A stretch of DNA of 40,079 nt from Bacteroidales bacterium. Lineage in GTDB: Bacteria; Bacteroidota; Bacteroidia; Bacteroidales; UBA932. Where the stretch lies: positions 1-40,079 of the forward strand of contig JAFRQH010000023.1 of assembly GCA_017428725.1 (NCBI GenBank), given 5' to 3'. The translations under genes and the position numbers were made by a program. Shown one piece after another: positions 1 through 7,449 of the stretch (position 1 is its first letter; every line of letters starts with the position of its first letter). The notes beneath the pieces are model-generated. The model was not told the origin of the DNA, made no database searches, and was given only the letters and a program-made list of their open reading frames with translations.

Positions 1-232
1 CGCCAGCCGCAGCGCCCGCACCGCAGAGCAGCCCCAGGGCGAAGAACAACGCCAGGGCCGCGCCGGTGCGCGCACCCCGCCCGGCCAGCACGCACAGCAG
101 CCCTGCCGCCGCGAGACAACTCCCCGCGGCGAGCCAGTACGGCGCATCGCCCCCGGGCGGCACCAGCGCCGCCGCGACCACTCCTGCTGAAAAAGGGATT
201 GAAACCGCCACGATGTCCTTCTCCACGACCAT
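1..232 (-). CDS. N-terminal fragment of a multi-spanning membrane protein (possibly ComEC/Rec2-like)
   Basis: Read on the minus strand from an ATG at 232, the frame stays open for 77 codons to the window edge, so only the N-terminus is present. It starts MVVEKDIVAVSIPF and then alternates hydrophobic Ala/Leu/Val stretches with short Pro/Gly or Arg-rich turns, which suggests three membrane segments near residues 8-24, 33-48 and 56-76. Short paired N-terminal helices of this kind are common at the start of ComEC/Rec2 DNA-uptake channels in Bacteroidota, but no diagnostic motif is visible and the identity is a guess. The opposite-strand frame at 66-290 reads as low-complexity Pro/Ala/Ser and was rejected. 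The gene diverges from ackA. Confidence 0.5.
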   Translation of the reverse strand, partial: MVVEKDIVAVSIPFSAGVVAAALVPPGGDAPYWLAAGSCLAAAGLLCVLAGRGARTGAALALFFALGLLCGAGAAAG

Positions 233-244
233 TTCAACCGAATT

Positions 245-276
245 TTTGTCAAAATACGCATTATTTCTTAAATTTG
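245..276 (+). promoter_or_regulatory. Bacteroidota-type promoter of the ackA-pta operon
   Basis: A TTTG -33 element at 245-248 and a TAAATTTG -7 element at 269-276 are separated by 20 bp, matching the Bacteroidota sigma-ABfr consensus TTTG-N19-21-TAnnTTTG. It lies 32 bp upstream of the ackA ATG. Confidence 0.8.
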
Positions 277-308
277 CACGATACAGCTAACAAACCATTT
301 CTTATTAT

Positions 309-1526
309 ATGATTATCCTCGTTATCAATTGCGGCAGTTCTTCCGTGAAGTACCAGCTTCTCGATATGAAGAACGACGATGTCTATGACCTGCTGGCCAA
401 GGGTCTGGTCGAGAAGATCGGCCTGCCCGACGGCTGCCTCACCCACAAACCGACCGGCAAGGAGCCGTACACGGTCACGCAGCCCATCCCCGACCACAAG
501 GTCGGCATGAAGCTCGTGCTCGACGCCCTGGTGGACCCGGAGCACGGTGTGCTGTCCAGCTTTGACGACATCGAGGCCGTCGGCCACCGCATCGTGCAGG
601 GTGCGGACTTCTTTTCCGGAAGTACGCTGGTCAACGACGACGTCCTGAAGAAGATCGAAATCTGCTGCGATTTCGCCCCGCTGCACAATCCTGCCCACCT
701 GCTCGGCATCCACGCCATCTCGCACGTGCTGCCCGAGGTGCCGCAGGTCGTGACCTTCGACACCGCCTTCCACCAGACGATGGAGCCGTATGCCTATATG
801 TACGCCCTGCCGTATGAGTATTACGAGAAATACCGCGTGCGCCGCTACGGCGCCCACGGCACGTCCCACCAGTATGTCTCCCAGCGCGGCGCCAAGCTCG
901 CCGGGCTCGACCTGGCGCACTCCAAGATCATCACCTGCCACCTCGGCAACGGCAGTTCCGTGACCGCCATCAAGGACGGCAAGGTCGTGGACACCTCGAT
1001 GGGCTTCACCCCGCTCGAGGGTATGATCATGGGCACCCGCTGCGGCAACATCGACGCCAACATCATCCCGTACATCATGAAGAAAGAGGGCCTCACGCCC
1101 GACGAGATGACCACGGTGATGAACAAGAAGAGCGGCTTCCTCGGCCTGTCCGGCAAGAGCTCCGACCTGCGTGACATGGACGCCGCCGCCAAGGCCGGCG
1201 ACCAGCGCGCCAAGATCGTGCTCAAGAAGCTCACCTTCGACACCATCAAGAACGTGGGTTCCTACATCGCCGAGATGAACGGCGTGGACCTGATCGTCTT
1301 CACCGCCGGTATCGGCGAGAACAACCCGCGCCTGCGCCGCCACGTCTGCGAGAATCTCTCCTATATGGGGGTCAAGATCGACGCCGACGCCAACGATCGC
1401 GCGCGCAGCAGCGAGACCATCATCTCCGCACCCGACTCCACCGTCAAGGTGGCCCTGATCCCGACCAACGAGGAGCTTGTGATCGCCCGCGACACGATGC
1501 ACATCGTCTCCGAACTCGAAAACTAA
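309..1526 (+). CDS. ackA: Acetate kinase
   Basis: This 405-residue protein has normal length for AckA, which interconverts acetyl phosphate + ADP and acetate + ATP in the cytoplasm. The N-terminal ASKHA phosphate loop reads VINCGSSSVKYQL with Asn7. The other active-site residues of the family fall in recognisable motifs: Arg94 in GHRIVQG, Asp151 in TFDTAFHQTM, His183 in YGAHGTSH, Arg244 in MGTRCGNID. The glycine-rich loops HLGNGSS and FTAGIGENN are also present. The ATG at 309 follows a strong promoter and gives the standard N-terminus. pta starts 13 bp downstream, so the pair forms the usual acetate-producing, ATP-yielding fermentative module. Confidence 0.98.
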   Translation: MIILVINCGSSSVKYQLLDMKNDDVYDLLAKGLVEKIGLPDGCLTHKPTGKEPYTVTQPIPDHKVGMKLVLDALVDPEHGVLSSFDDIEAVGHRIVQGADFFSGSTLVNDDVLKKIEICCDFAPLHNPAHLLGIHAISHVLPEVPQVVTFDTAFHQTMEPYAYMYALPYEYYEKYRVRRYGAHGTSHQYVSQRGAKLAGLDLAHSKIITCHLGNGSSVTAIKDGKVVDTSMGFTPLEGMIMGTRCGNIDANIIPYIMKKEGLTPDEMTTVMNKKSGFLGLSGKSSDLRDMDAAAKAGDQRAKIVLKKLTFDTIKNVGSYIAEMNGVDLIVFTAGIGENNPRLRRHVCENLSYMGVKIDADANDRARSSETIISAPDSTVKVALIPTNEELVIARDTMHIVSELEN

Positions 1527-1539
1527 GCCACAACCGCAT

Positions 1540-2547
1540 ATGTCCCTCATCGAACAGATCATTGCGCGCGCCCAGTCCAACAAGCAGCGCATCGTGCTCC
1601 CGGAGTCCTTCGAGGAGCGTACCATCACGGCGGCCGACCGCGCCATCGCCGACGGTCTCGCCGACATCATCCTGATCGGCAACCGCGAGAAGGTCCTCGC
1701 CTACGCCGCCGAGCTCGGCCTCAAGCATATCGACAAGGCCACCATCGTCGACCCCGCCACCAGCGAGAAGACCGAAGAATACGCCCAGCTGCTCTTCCAG
1801 CTCCGCCAGAAGAAGGGCATGACCATCGAAGTGGCCCGCAAGACCGTCCTCGATCCGCTCTACTTCGGCTGCCTGATCATCAAGAGCGGCGACGCCGACG
1901 GCCAGATCAGCGGCGCCCTCTCCACCACCGGAGAGACCCTCCGCCCGGCCCTGCAGATCATCAAGTGCGCTCCTGGCATCACCTGCGTGAGCGGTGCGAT
2001 GCTGATGATCACCCAGACCCCGCAGTATGGCGAGAACGGCGTGCTGGTGATCGGCGACGTGGCCGTGACCCCGGCTCCGGACGCCCAGCAGCTGGCCCAG
2101 ATCGCCGTCTGCACGGCCCAGACCGCCAAGAGCGTGGCCGGCTTCGCCGACCCGCGCGTGGCGATGCTCTCCTTCTCCACCAAGGGTTCCGCCAAGCACG
2201 AAGTCGTGGACAAGGTGGTCGAGGCCACGGCCCTCGCCAAGGAGCTGAATCCCGACCTCAAGATCGACGGTGAGCTCCAGGCCGACGCCGCCCTCGTGCC
2301 GTCCGTCGGCAAGAAGAAGGCCCCTGGCTCCGAGATCGCCGGCGCCGCCAACGTCCTCGTGTTCCCGAACCTCGAGGTCGGCAACATCGCCTACAAGCTT
2401 GTCCAGCGTCTCGGCCAGGCCGACGCCATCGGTCCCATCCTCCAGGGCATCGCCCGGCCCGTCAACGACCTCAGCCGCGGCTGCTCCGTGGACGACGTCT
2501 ACAAGATGATCGCCATCACCGCCTGCCAGGCGATGGATGCCAAGTAG
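1540..2547 (+). CDS. pta: Phosphate acetyltransferase
   Basis: This 335-residue protein is the compact single-domain PTA/PTB form without the N-terminal DRTGG/P-loop extension found in enterobacterial Pta. It catalyses acetyl-CoA + phosphate to acetyl phosphate + CoA. Family signatures include the N-terminal RIVLPES, the substrate-site segment SGALSTTGETLRPALQI, and the C-terminal IGPILQGIARPVNDLSRG. It sits 13 bp after ackA and is almost certainly co-transcribed. A strong hairpin lies just downstream at 2569-2608. Confidence 0.97.
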   Translation: MSLIEQIIARAQSNKQRIVLPESFEERTITAADRAIADGLADIILIGNREKVLAYAAELGLKHIDKATIVDPATSEKTEEYAQLLFQLRQKKGMTIEVARKTVLDPLYFGCLIIKSGDADGQISGALSTTGETLRPALQIIKCAPGITCVSGAMLMITQTPQYGENGVLVIGDVAVTPAPDAQQLAQIAVCTAQTAKSVAGFADPRVAMLSFSTKGSAKHEVVDKVVEATALAKELNPDLKIDGELQADAALVPSVGKKKAPGSEIAGAANVLVFPNLEVGNIAYKLVQRLGQADAIGPILQGIARPVNDLSRGCSVDDVYKMIAITACQAMDAK

Positions 2548-2568
2548 TGGTTCCGATAAGCGCGTTTT

Positions 2569-2608
2569 TCGAGACAACCCCCGGTCGCAAGACCGGGGGT
2601 TGTCTCGA
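2569..2608. terminator. Hairpin terminator between pta and the convergent GIN-domain gene
   Basis: An 18-bp perfect inverted repeat (arms 2569-2586 and 2591-2608) encloses a GCAA tetraloop. The T-tract after it on the plus strand is weak (gattt), and on the minus strand the arm is followed by an A-run. It lies between the stops of two convergent genes and probably terminates both. Confidence 0.8.
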
Positions 2609-2643
2609 TTTCGGGCCATATCGGGCCCGGCTTTTCCAATCAA

Positions 2644-3582
2644 TTACAGGCGCTTGAGCGAGGCGCCGCGGGAGACGGTCTGGTCGGTGATGCGGAAGTC
2701 GGGACCGGCTTTGTAGCTGCAGGTGGAGGCGCCGGAGAGCTTGGCGGCCAGCGTTTGCTGGACGTAGAGTTCGGCCTTGGCGGCGCCGGACAGGGAGACG
2801 GAGACCTCGTTTGCCAGGCTGTCGAGCAGGTCGGCCTTGGCGGCGCCGGAGGCCGTCAGGTCCAGTTCGCGGATGTGTCCGGACATCTTGAGGTTGACGG
2901 CGCCGGACGCATCGAGGTCCAGTTGGTTGAAGGTCCCGGAGAGGTTGAGCTTGGTGGCGCCGGACAACTCCACGTCGGCCTCATCCACGTTCTTCCCGGT
3001 CTCCAGCGTGCCGGTGGTGGCACCGGACAGGGTCAGCTTCAGGTCGGAGAAATCGCCGAGGACCTCGAACTTGGCGGCGCCGCTGGCGCGGAGGTCGGCC
3101 TCGCCCGCTGCGACGGAGAGCCCGCGCAGGACGGAGGCGCCGCTGAGCTCCATCTTGAAGTCGAAGCGCCTGGCGGCGAACTTTCCGGTGGCGTCGAGGT
3201 GGGAAGCTCCCGACATCTGGAGCGCTGCGAGTTCCGGCATCGCGACCCAGGCGCGGATCTCATCGTGTTTCAGGACCATCTCCACCTTTTTGCGGATGTC
3301 CCGGGGCATTTCTTTGATACCCAGGACCAACCGGTTGCCGGTGACTTTGACGTCCAGGTAAGGGAGGAGGAAATCCGGAGCCTCCACGCGGACGGAGTAA
3401 TGGTCGGCCTGCGTGAGAGCCACCTGGTAGGTCCACGAGACCTGCAGCTCGCTGAAACCGCTGTAGGCGTAGGTCTTGGTCTCCATCTTGACATCGGCCG
3501 GATCCGGGTCGGCCTGGGGGGCAGCGAACACGGGGAGTGCAGCGAGAAGGCTGGCTGCCAGAAGGGTAAGGAACTTTTTCAT
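2644..3582 (-). CDS. Secreted GIN-domain (DUF2807) protein, putative auto-transporter adhesin head
   Basis: The protein has 312 residues. Residues 1-20 form a classical signal peptide ending in VFA-AP. The mature part has a short N-terminal strand region and then a repetitive stretch in which SGA(A/S/T) recurs roughly every 18-22 residues (LSGATKL, ASGAVNL, ASGAAKA, LSGAAKA), the hallmark of the DUF2807/GIN beta-helix. At DNA level this gives a recurring ggcgccgga motif. Function is unknown for the family; it is predicted to be periplasmic or surface-exposed. It is the last gene of an ECF sigma factor operon, 12 bp after the small membrane protein gene, which suggests an envelope-related role. 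Confidence 0.82.
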   Translation of the reverse strand: MKKFLTLLAASLLAALPVFAAPQADPDPADVKMETKTYAYSGFSELQVSWTYQVALTQADHYSVRVEAPDFLLPYLDVKVTGNRLVLGIKEMPRDIRKKVEMVLKHDEIRAWVAMPELAALQMSGASHLDATGKFAARRFDFKMELSGASVLRGLSVAAGEADLRASGAAKFEVLGDFSDLKLTLSGATTGTLETGKNVDEADVELSGATKLNLSGTFNQLDLDASGAVNLKMSGHIRELDLTASGAAKADLLDSLANEVSVSLSGAAKAELYVQQTLAAKLSGASTCSYKAGPDFRITDQTVSRGASLKRL

Positions 3583-3594
3583 ATCTGCTTCTTG

Positions 3595-4044
3595 TTATTT
3601 TGTTGATTTCGTGAGTTGGCGGGCTCCTTCGAGCAGCTCGCTGTAATACGCCTTGAGGATGCGGGCCTGTTCGCGCCGGGACAGCTCGTCGGGGAGCTGC
3701 TCGAAGAGCGGGACGCCCTCCTCGGTGATCTCCCGGATCGCGGCGTCCCGGGCAGCGCTGCTCTCGGCGGGCAACGCGCCGTAGAGGCCGGCCACGTGGT
3801 CCATATAGGCCAGGTAGATGGCTTCCGGGTCGTCTGGCACGTAACGGAAGTCCCGCGGCGCGCCGGGGCGGAGGACTAGGACCACGGCGGCGACGGCCGC
3901 CAGGGCGAAGGTCAGGGCGTGGTAGGTCGGGGCGGGGTGGGACTTCCGGAGCTTCGCCCGGAAGCGCCAGGCGTGGCCCGGGGCGGGCGCCGCCGTGTCG
4001 AATTCGGCGGCGTGGGCGCGGATGTATGTCTCAAGTTCGTTCAT
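3595..4044 (-). CDS. Small single-pass membrane protein, putative anti-sigma factor
   Basis: The protein has 149 residues. The N-terminal 40 are cytoplasmic-looking (MNELETYIRAHAAEFDTAAP..), one hydrophobic helix lies at about residues 44-61, and a roughly 85-residue acidic/helical C-terminal part follows. The start ATG overlaps the stop of the ECF sigma gene by 4 bp (ATGA). Position and topology (short N-terminal region, one TM, extracytoplasmic part) suggest a cognate anti-sigma factor, but no zinc-binding HxxxCxxC ZAS motif is present, and the family was not recognised. It could also be an accessory membrane protein of the same regulon. Confidence 0.7.
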   Translation of the reverse strand: MNELETYIRAHAAEFDTAAPAPGHAWRFRAKLRKSHPAPTYHALTFALAAVAAVVLVLRPGAPRDFRYVPDDPEAIYLAYMDHVAGLYGALPAESSAARDAAIREITEEGVPLFEQLPDELSRREQARILKAYYSELLEGARQLTKSTK

Positions 4045-4538
4045 ATCTTCTTTCGCAAGTTTTCTGCCAGTTTGGCGCGTCCGCGGGAATACAGGGAGCG
4101 GAGCGTGGTCTCTTTGCGGCCGGTCAGGCCGGCGATCTCCTCGTAGTCCAGGCCTTCGATCAGCACCAGGTTCAGCACCAGGCGGTAAGGCTCCGGCAGG
4201 GCATCCATCGCGGCACGGATCTCCCCGATGGAGGGCAGGGGATCGATGGACGTATCCTCATAGGAGCTTTCCTGTCCGAGCGATCCGTATTCCGCCAGGA
4301 AATCCGCTTCGCGATGCCGCCGGCGGAGCCGGTCGATGGCGGCGCGGATGCAGGTGCGGGACAGCCAGGCGGAGACCTGGGCGTCGGATGCGAAGGTCCG
4401 CTCCTCTAACACGAATTTCAGGATCGTGTCCTGCATCACCTCCTCCGCATCGCCGGAGTCCCGCAGGATCCGCCATGCGATGTTGAACAGCCGCCGGTGG
4501 TGCTCCTTGTAGAACTGCGTGATCTCCTTGCGTGTCAT
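4041..4538 (-). CDS. ECF-type RNA polymerase sigma-70 family factor
   Basis: This 165-residue protein has the two-domain ECF layout. Region 2 is at about residues 7-70 (FYKEHHRRLFNIAWRILRD, then DAEEVMQDT and WLSRTCIRAAIDRLRRR). Region 4 is at about residues 105-160 (ALPEPYRLVLNLVLIEGLDYEEIAGLTG followed by the recognition helix KETTLRSLYSRGRAKL). It directs RNA polymerase to alternative promoters. It is the first gene of a three-gene minus-strand operon and overlaps the putative anti-sigma gene by 4 bp, so translational coupling and partner-switch regulation are likely. Confidence 0.92.
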   Translation of the reverse strand: MTRKEITQFYKEHHRRLFNIAWRILRDSGDAEEVMQDTILKFVLEERTFASDAQVSAWLSRTCIRAAIDRLRRRHREADFLAEYGSLGQESSYEDTSIDPLPSIGEIRAAMDALPEPYRLVLNLVLIEGLDYEEIAGLTGRKETTLRSLYSRGRAKLAENLRKKI

Positions 4539-4569
4539 CTCTGGACTTTCTCTGCCTATATAACGCAGC

Positions 4570-4599
4570 GCGAACCGGATTGTTGCAGATCCGGTTCGC
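4570..4599 (-). terminator. Hairpin directly after the rsmD stop codon
   Basis: Perfect 11-bp arms (4570-4580 and 4589-4599, GCGAACCGGAT and its complement) enclose an 8-nt loop, abutting the rsmD TAG at 4600-4602. No T-run follows on the minus strand, so it is either a weak intrinsic terminator or an RNA-stabilising hairpin separating rsmD from the sigma operon. Confidence 0.6.
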
Positions 4600-5133
4600 C
4601 TATTTCTCGAAAAAGCTGAAGTGCACGCGGCCGTAGACTTTCTCCTTCTTGAACAGGGGATGGCCGCTGAAGGAATGTTCGTCGCCGTGTTCGAGGATGA
4701 AATAACACCCCGGGTGCAGCAGGTCCAGCGACAGGACCTTGTCCGGGATGGTCTCCAGCCCCTCCAGGGCGTAGGGCGGATCGGCGAAGATGAGGTCGAA
4801 CTTCTCCCGGCAGATGGGCAGGAAGTCGAATACGTTGGCGTGGACGGCCGTGACGCTGGGAAGCCCCAGCCGGGCGGCCTCGCGCCGGATGAACGCCGCG
4901 TGGTCGCGGTTCATCTCGATGCTGTAGACGCGCCGCGCCCCGCGCGAGGCGAACTCGAAGGCCACGGCGCCCGTCCCGCCGAAGAGGTCCAGGACCTGCA
5001 GGTCTTCGAATTCATATTCGTTGTTGAGTACGTTGAAAAGGCCTTCGCGGGCATAGTCCGTGGTGGGGCGTGCGCCGTATCCCATCGGGGGCAGGATGGG
5101 CCGGCCCTTGAGGCGTCCGCCGATGATCCTCAT
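4600..5133 (-). CDS. rsmD: 16S rRNA (guanine966-N2)-methyltransferase RsmD
   Basis: Starting at the ATG at 5133, the 177-residue protein begins MRIIGGRLKGRPI, the canonical RsmD N-terminus. The SAM-binding motif I reads VLDLFGGTGAVAFEFASRG (about residues 47-65) and the catalytic motif IV is FADPPY (about 115-120), typical of N2-guanine methyltransferases. A longer in-frame upstream extension overlaps the neighbour and is Pro/Arg-rich noise. The start codon overlaps the stop of the DUF3822 gene by 4 bp. It methylates G966 of 16S rRNA during small-subunit assembly. Confidence 0.93.
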   Translation of the reverse strand: MRIIGGRLKGRPILPPMGYGARPTTDYAREGLFNVLNNEYEFEDLQVLDLFGGTGAVAFEFASRGARRVYSIEMNRDHAAFIRREAARLGLPSVTAVHANVFDFLPICREKFDLIFADPPYALEGLETIPDKVLSLDLLHPGCYFILEHGDEHSFSGHPLFKKEKVYGRVHFSFFEK

Positions 5134-5588
5134 AGCCGGGTTACGGACTTGAAATAGCGGTAGAGGGACATCTCCTCCTCGGGCTGCAGGTCGGAGAGCC
5201 AGCAGACGGTCGTGATCTCCGGGTTGAGCTGCAGGGTGTTCAGCGACAGGAAGAGATAGTACTCCGCCGTGGTGAAATCGGGCGCGGGGAAACTGTTGGC
5301 GAGCAGCAGGCTCTTGCCCTGGGCGACCGCCAGGAGGAGCCGTCCGCCGGAGCGGCAGCACAGGACCTTGTTGTACTCGGGGCAGTCGGGCAGCCGGCTC
5401 AGCAGGCGGAAGATCTCCGGGGGAGTATCAACGACGCTGTCCCCGTCAGTCTTATAGACGAGGACAGCGTCATATTGGGGGATGGCGAGGTGCGCGACCC
5501 GGTCTCCTTCCTTCAGCTCTGCCACTTCAGCCAGCGCTTCGCGCGCCGCTGCAGGGTCGAAGAACTGGGAGGGGACGAGGGTGAACAC
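5130..5588 (-). CDS. DUF3822 family protein, N-terminally short
   Basis: The 152-residue protein resembles the C-terminal two thirds of DUF3822 proteins, a Bacteroidota family of ASKHA-like fold often beside rsmD: it has FTLVPSQFFD at the very N-terminus, YNKVLCCRSGGRLLLAVAQGKSLLLANSF in the middle and a terminal YRYFKSVTRL. From memory, full-length members are about 250-270 residues and carry another 80-100 residues before the FT.VP motif. The best start is a GTG at 5588 overlapping the TAG of the upstream gene (TAGTG). The frame is open a little further upstream but offers no better start, so the short form seems real or the gene is eroded. Function is unknown. Confidence 0.68.
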   Translation of the reverse strand: MFTLVPSQFFDPAAAREALAEVAELKEGDRVAHLAIPQYDAVLVYKTDGDSVVDTPPEIFRLLSRLPDCPEYNKVLCCRSGGRLLLAVAQGKSLLLANSFPAPDFTTAEYYLFLSLNTLQLNPEITTVCWLSDLQPEEEMSLYRYFKSVTRL

Positions 5589-6289
5589 TACTCCCAGTTG
5601 CCAGCGTTGTTGTTCGGGGCGGTGATGGAACCGACCTGCAGGCCTTCGTAGCGGTTGAGGTCACGGCTCTCGGCATCGAGGTTGATGCGGAGCTGGTTGT
5701 TCATGCCCTTGAGGAGGGACTTCCAGGGGATGCGGGCCTCGAAGAGGGGCACGGGCACGCCGGACACCATCTTGGTGGTAGCCTCCATCTGGATGGGCTC
5801 CTTGCCGGAGAACGGGATGTACTTGAGGGAGTCGATGCTGAAATCCGTCCGGCCGTTGAAGAGGGTGTCGCGAACCGGGATCTCCGTGGTCTTGGAGAAC
5901 ACCACGCTCTGTCCCTTGGCGTAGGCCTCGGCCAGCTTCTCCGTGATCTGCTCCGGCTTGAGCCTGCGGTTGGCCTTCTTGATGGCGTCGGTGTTGGCCA
6001 CGGCGATGGAGTCGTCCATCGAGCCGATCTGCATCACGATGTCCATCTTGCCGTTCTCATAGAACTGCTTGAGGGAGTCGATGGAGGAGTTGAACTTGCC
6101 GGTGACGGACTTGTAGGCAACCTGCAGGGTGCGGATGTCCTTGAGGCGCTGGACGGCGACCGCCTGGCGGGTGGCCTTCTCCTTGTTGAAGTTGACCGGC
6201 TGCATGATGCTGCTGTAAAGCAGGTATACCAGGCCGACGGCTGCGGCAGCGAGGAGAACCTCAATGATGATCTTAACTACTTTGTTCAT
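5588..6289 (-). CDS. Membrane-anchored protein of unknown function
   Basis: From the ATG at 6289 the product has 233 residues. A single N-terminal transmembrane helix (residues 6-26, VKIIIEVLLAAAAVGLVYLLY) is followed by a charged helical region (KEKATRQAVAVQRLKDIRTLQVAYKSVTGKF) and a mixed alpha/beta C-terminal domain ending NNAGNWE. The pattern 'one TM plus QRLKDIRTLQ.AYK..TGKF' resembles pseudopilin-like membrane proteins seen in Bacteroidota, but no named family was recognised. The domain is predicted to face the periplasm. A good promoter lies 36 bp upstream, and the gene heads a minus-strand operon with the DUF3822 gene and rsmD. Confidence 0.75.
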   Translation of the reverse strand: MNKVVKIIIEVLLAAAAVGLVYLLYSSIMQPVNFNKEKATRQAVAVQRLKDIRTLQVAYKSVTGKFNSSIDSLKQFYENGKMDIVMQIGSMDDSIAVANTDAIKKANRRLKPEQITEKLAEAYAKGQSVVFSKTTEIPVRDTLFNGRTDFSIDSLKYIPFSGKEPIQMEATTKMVSGVPVPLFEARIPWKSLLKGMNNQLRINLDAESRDLNRYEGLQVGSITAPNNNAGNWE

Positions 6290-6324
6290 TGTATTGGTTA
6301 GTTTATTTGATATCCAAAGTCCCA

Positions 6325-6355
6325 CAAAGTTATGAATTTGATTTATCAAATGCAA
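6325..6355 (-). promoter_or_regulatory. Promoter of the membrane protein / DUF3822 / rsmD operon
   Basis: On the minus strand a TTG -33 element (6353-6355) and TAACTTTG -7 element (6325-6332) are separated by 20 bp, 35 bp before the ATG at 6289. Confidence 0.7.
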
Positions 6356-6364
6356 TATTCTTAT

Positions 6365-6372
6365 TAAATTTG
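6365..6372 (+). promoter_or_regulatory. -7 element of the nrnA-fkp-MATE operon
   Basis: TAAATTTG, 26 bp before the ATG at 6399. The nearest TTTG upstream (6337-6340) is 24 bp away, longer than ideal, so only the -7 box is confident. It is back-to-back with the minus-strand promoter at 6325-6355. Confidence 0.5.
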
Positions 6373-6398
6373 CAGAAGTTTTTTTGGCACATCCGCGA

Positions 6399-7448
6399 AT
6401 GCCCAAAGTAGTTGATATCCGGCACCTGGAGACGTTTTTCGCCGAGGCGGAGGACGTCTGCATCGCCGTCCACACGCACCCTGACGGGGATGCGCTGGGC
6501 AGCGGTGTGGCCATGCTGGAGTATCTCCGGCGCTGCCGCGGGAAGCGCGCCACGCTGCTGCTGCCCGATCCGGTGGCGCAGTACCTGCGCTTCCTGCTGC
6601 CCGCGGACGGCTGGCTGGAGGCCTCCGTGGCCCCGCAGGAGGCGGAGCGCGCCGTGGCCGCGAGCGACCTGGTCATCTGCTTGGATATGAACGGCTTCAG
6701 CCGCGCCGGCTGCCTGGAGCAGGCGCTGCGCGGCAGCCGCGCCCGCAAGCTGCTGATCGACCATCACCAGGGGCCCGAACGCGCGAGTTTCGACCTCGTC
6801 TTCAGCGAGACGGAGATCTCCTCGGCTTGCGAGCTGCTCTACCAGCTGCTGCTGGCCCTGCCCGGCGTGGGCTCCGCGGAGCGCCTGCCGCTGGAGGTCC
6901 TCACGCCGCTGATGGCCGGGATGACCACGGACACCAACAATTTCGCCAATTCCGTCTATCCGTCCACCCTGCGGATGGCTTCGGAACTGCTCGCTGCCGG
7001 GGTGGACCGGGACGCGCTGGTGGATGCGTTCTTCCACAGCTACCGGGAGAACCGCTTCCGCGCGATGGGGCGCTACCTGCAGGATCTGCGGATCACCACG
7101 GACGGGGTGGCTTACGCCGTCCTGCGCCGCAGTTTCCTCGAGGGCTTCGCCTTGCAGGAGGGGGAGTTGGAGGGCTTCGTGAACCTCCCGCTCGGGATCG
7201 CCGGGGTCCGGCTGAGCGTATTCCTCCGCGAGGACGACGGCCACTTCCGGGTGTCGCTCCGCTCCAAGCCGGGCGTGTCCGCCCGCCGGCTCGCCGCGGA
7301 GGCCTTCCATGGCGGCGGTCACGAGTGCGCCGCCGGGGGCAAGTTGTATTTCCCGGAAGACATCGCCGCGCCGGAGCTGGCGGCGGCTTACATTGAAACC
7401 AAGACGGCACGATTTATGCGGAATCCTGCGCCGTCCGACAAAGATTGA
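6399..7448 (+). CDS. DHH/DHHA1 phosphoesterase (NrnA-like oligoribonuclease/pAp phosphatase)
   Basis: The 349-residue protein has the DHH superfamily metal sites in order: HTHPDGDALGS (residues 25-35), CLDMN (about 94-98), IDHH (120-123), TDTNNF (about 175-180). A C-terminal DHHA1 domain carries the substrate-binding motif HGGGHECAAGG near residue 305. This layout fits NrnA-type enzymes that degrade nanoRNA or cyclic-dinucleotide products and dephosphorylate pAp in the cytoplasm. The ATG at 6399 was chosen over a TTG five codons upstream because MPKVVDI matches the usual start. It leads an operon; the next gene starts 1 bp after its stop. Confidence 0.9.
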   Translation: MPKVVDIRHLETFFAEAEDVCIAVHTHPDGDALGSGVAMLEYLRRCRGKRATLLLPDPVAQYLRFLLPADGWLEASVAPQEAERAVAASDLVICLDMNGFSRAGCLEQALRGSRARKLLIDHHQGPERASFDLVFSETEISSACELLYQLLLALPGVGSAERLPLEVLTPLMAGMTTDTNNFANSVYPSTLRMASELLAAGVDRDALVDAFFHSYRENRFRAMGRYLQDLRITTDGVAYAVLRRSFLEGFALQEGELEGFVNLPLGIAGVRLSVFLREDDGHFRVSLRSKPGVSARRLAAEAFHGGGHECAAGGKLYFPEDIAAPELAAAYIETKTARFMRNPAPSDKD

Positions 7449-7449
7449 T

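Noticed and set aside
66..290. 74-codon plus-strand frame at the left edge
   Set aside because: Pro/Ala/Ser low-complexity product. The opposite strand gives hydrophobic helices typical of a membrane protein N-terminus.
261..1682. 473-codon open frame antisense to ackA
   Set aside because: High GC leaves long open antisense frames. The plus strand encodes a perfect acetate kinase, and the antisense product is His/Val/Gly/Asp-rich with no family motif.
2755..3080. DNA tandem repeat from the recurring ggcgccgga motif
   Set aside because: The spacing follows the SGA protein repeats of the GIN domain, so it is a coding effect and not a separate repeat element.
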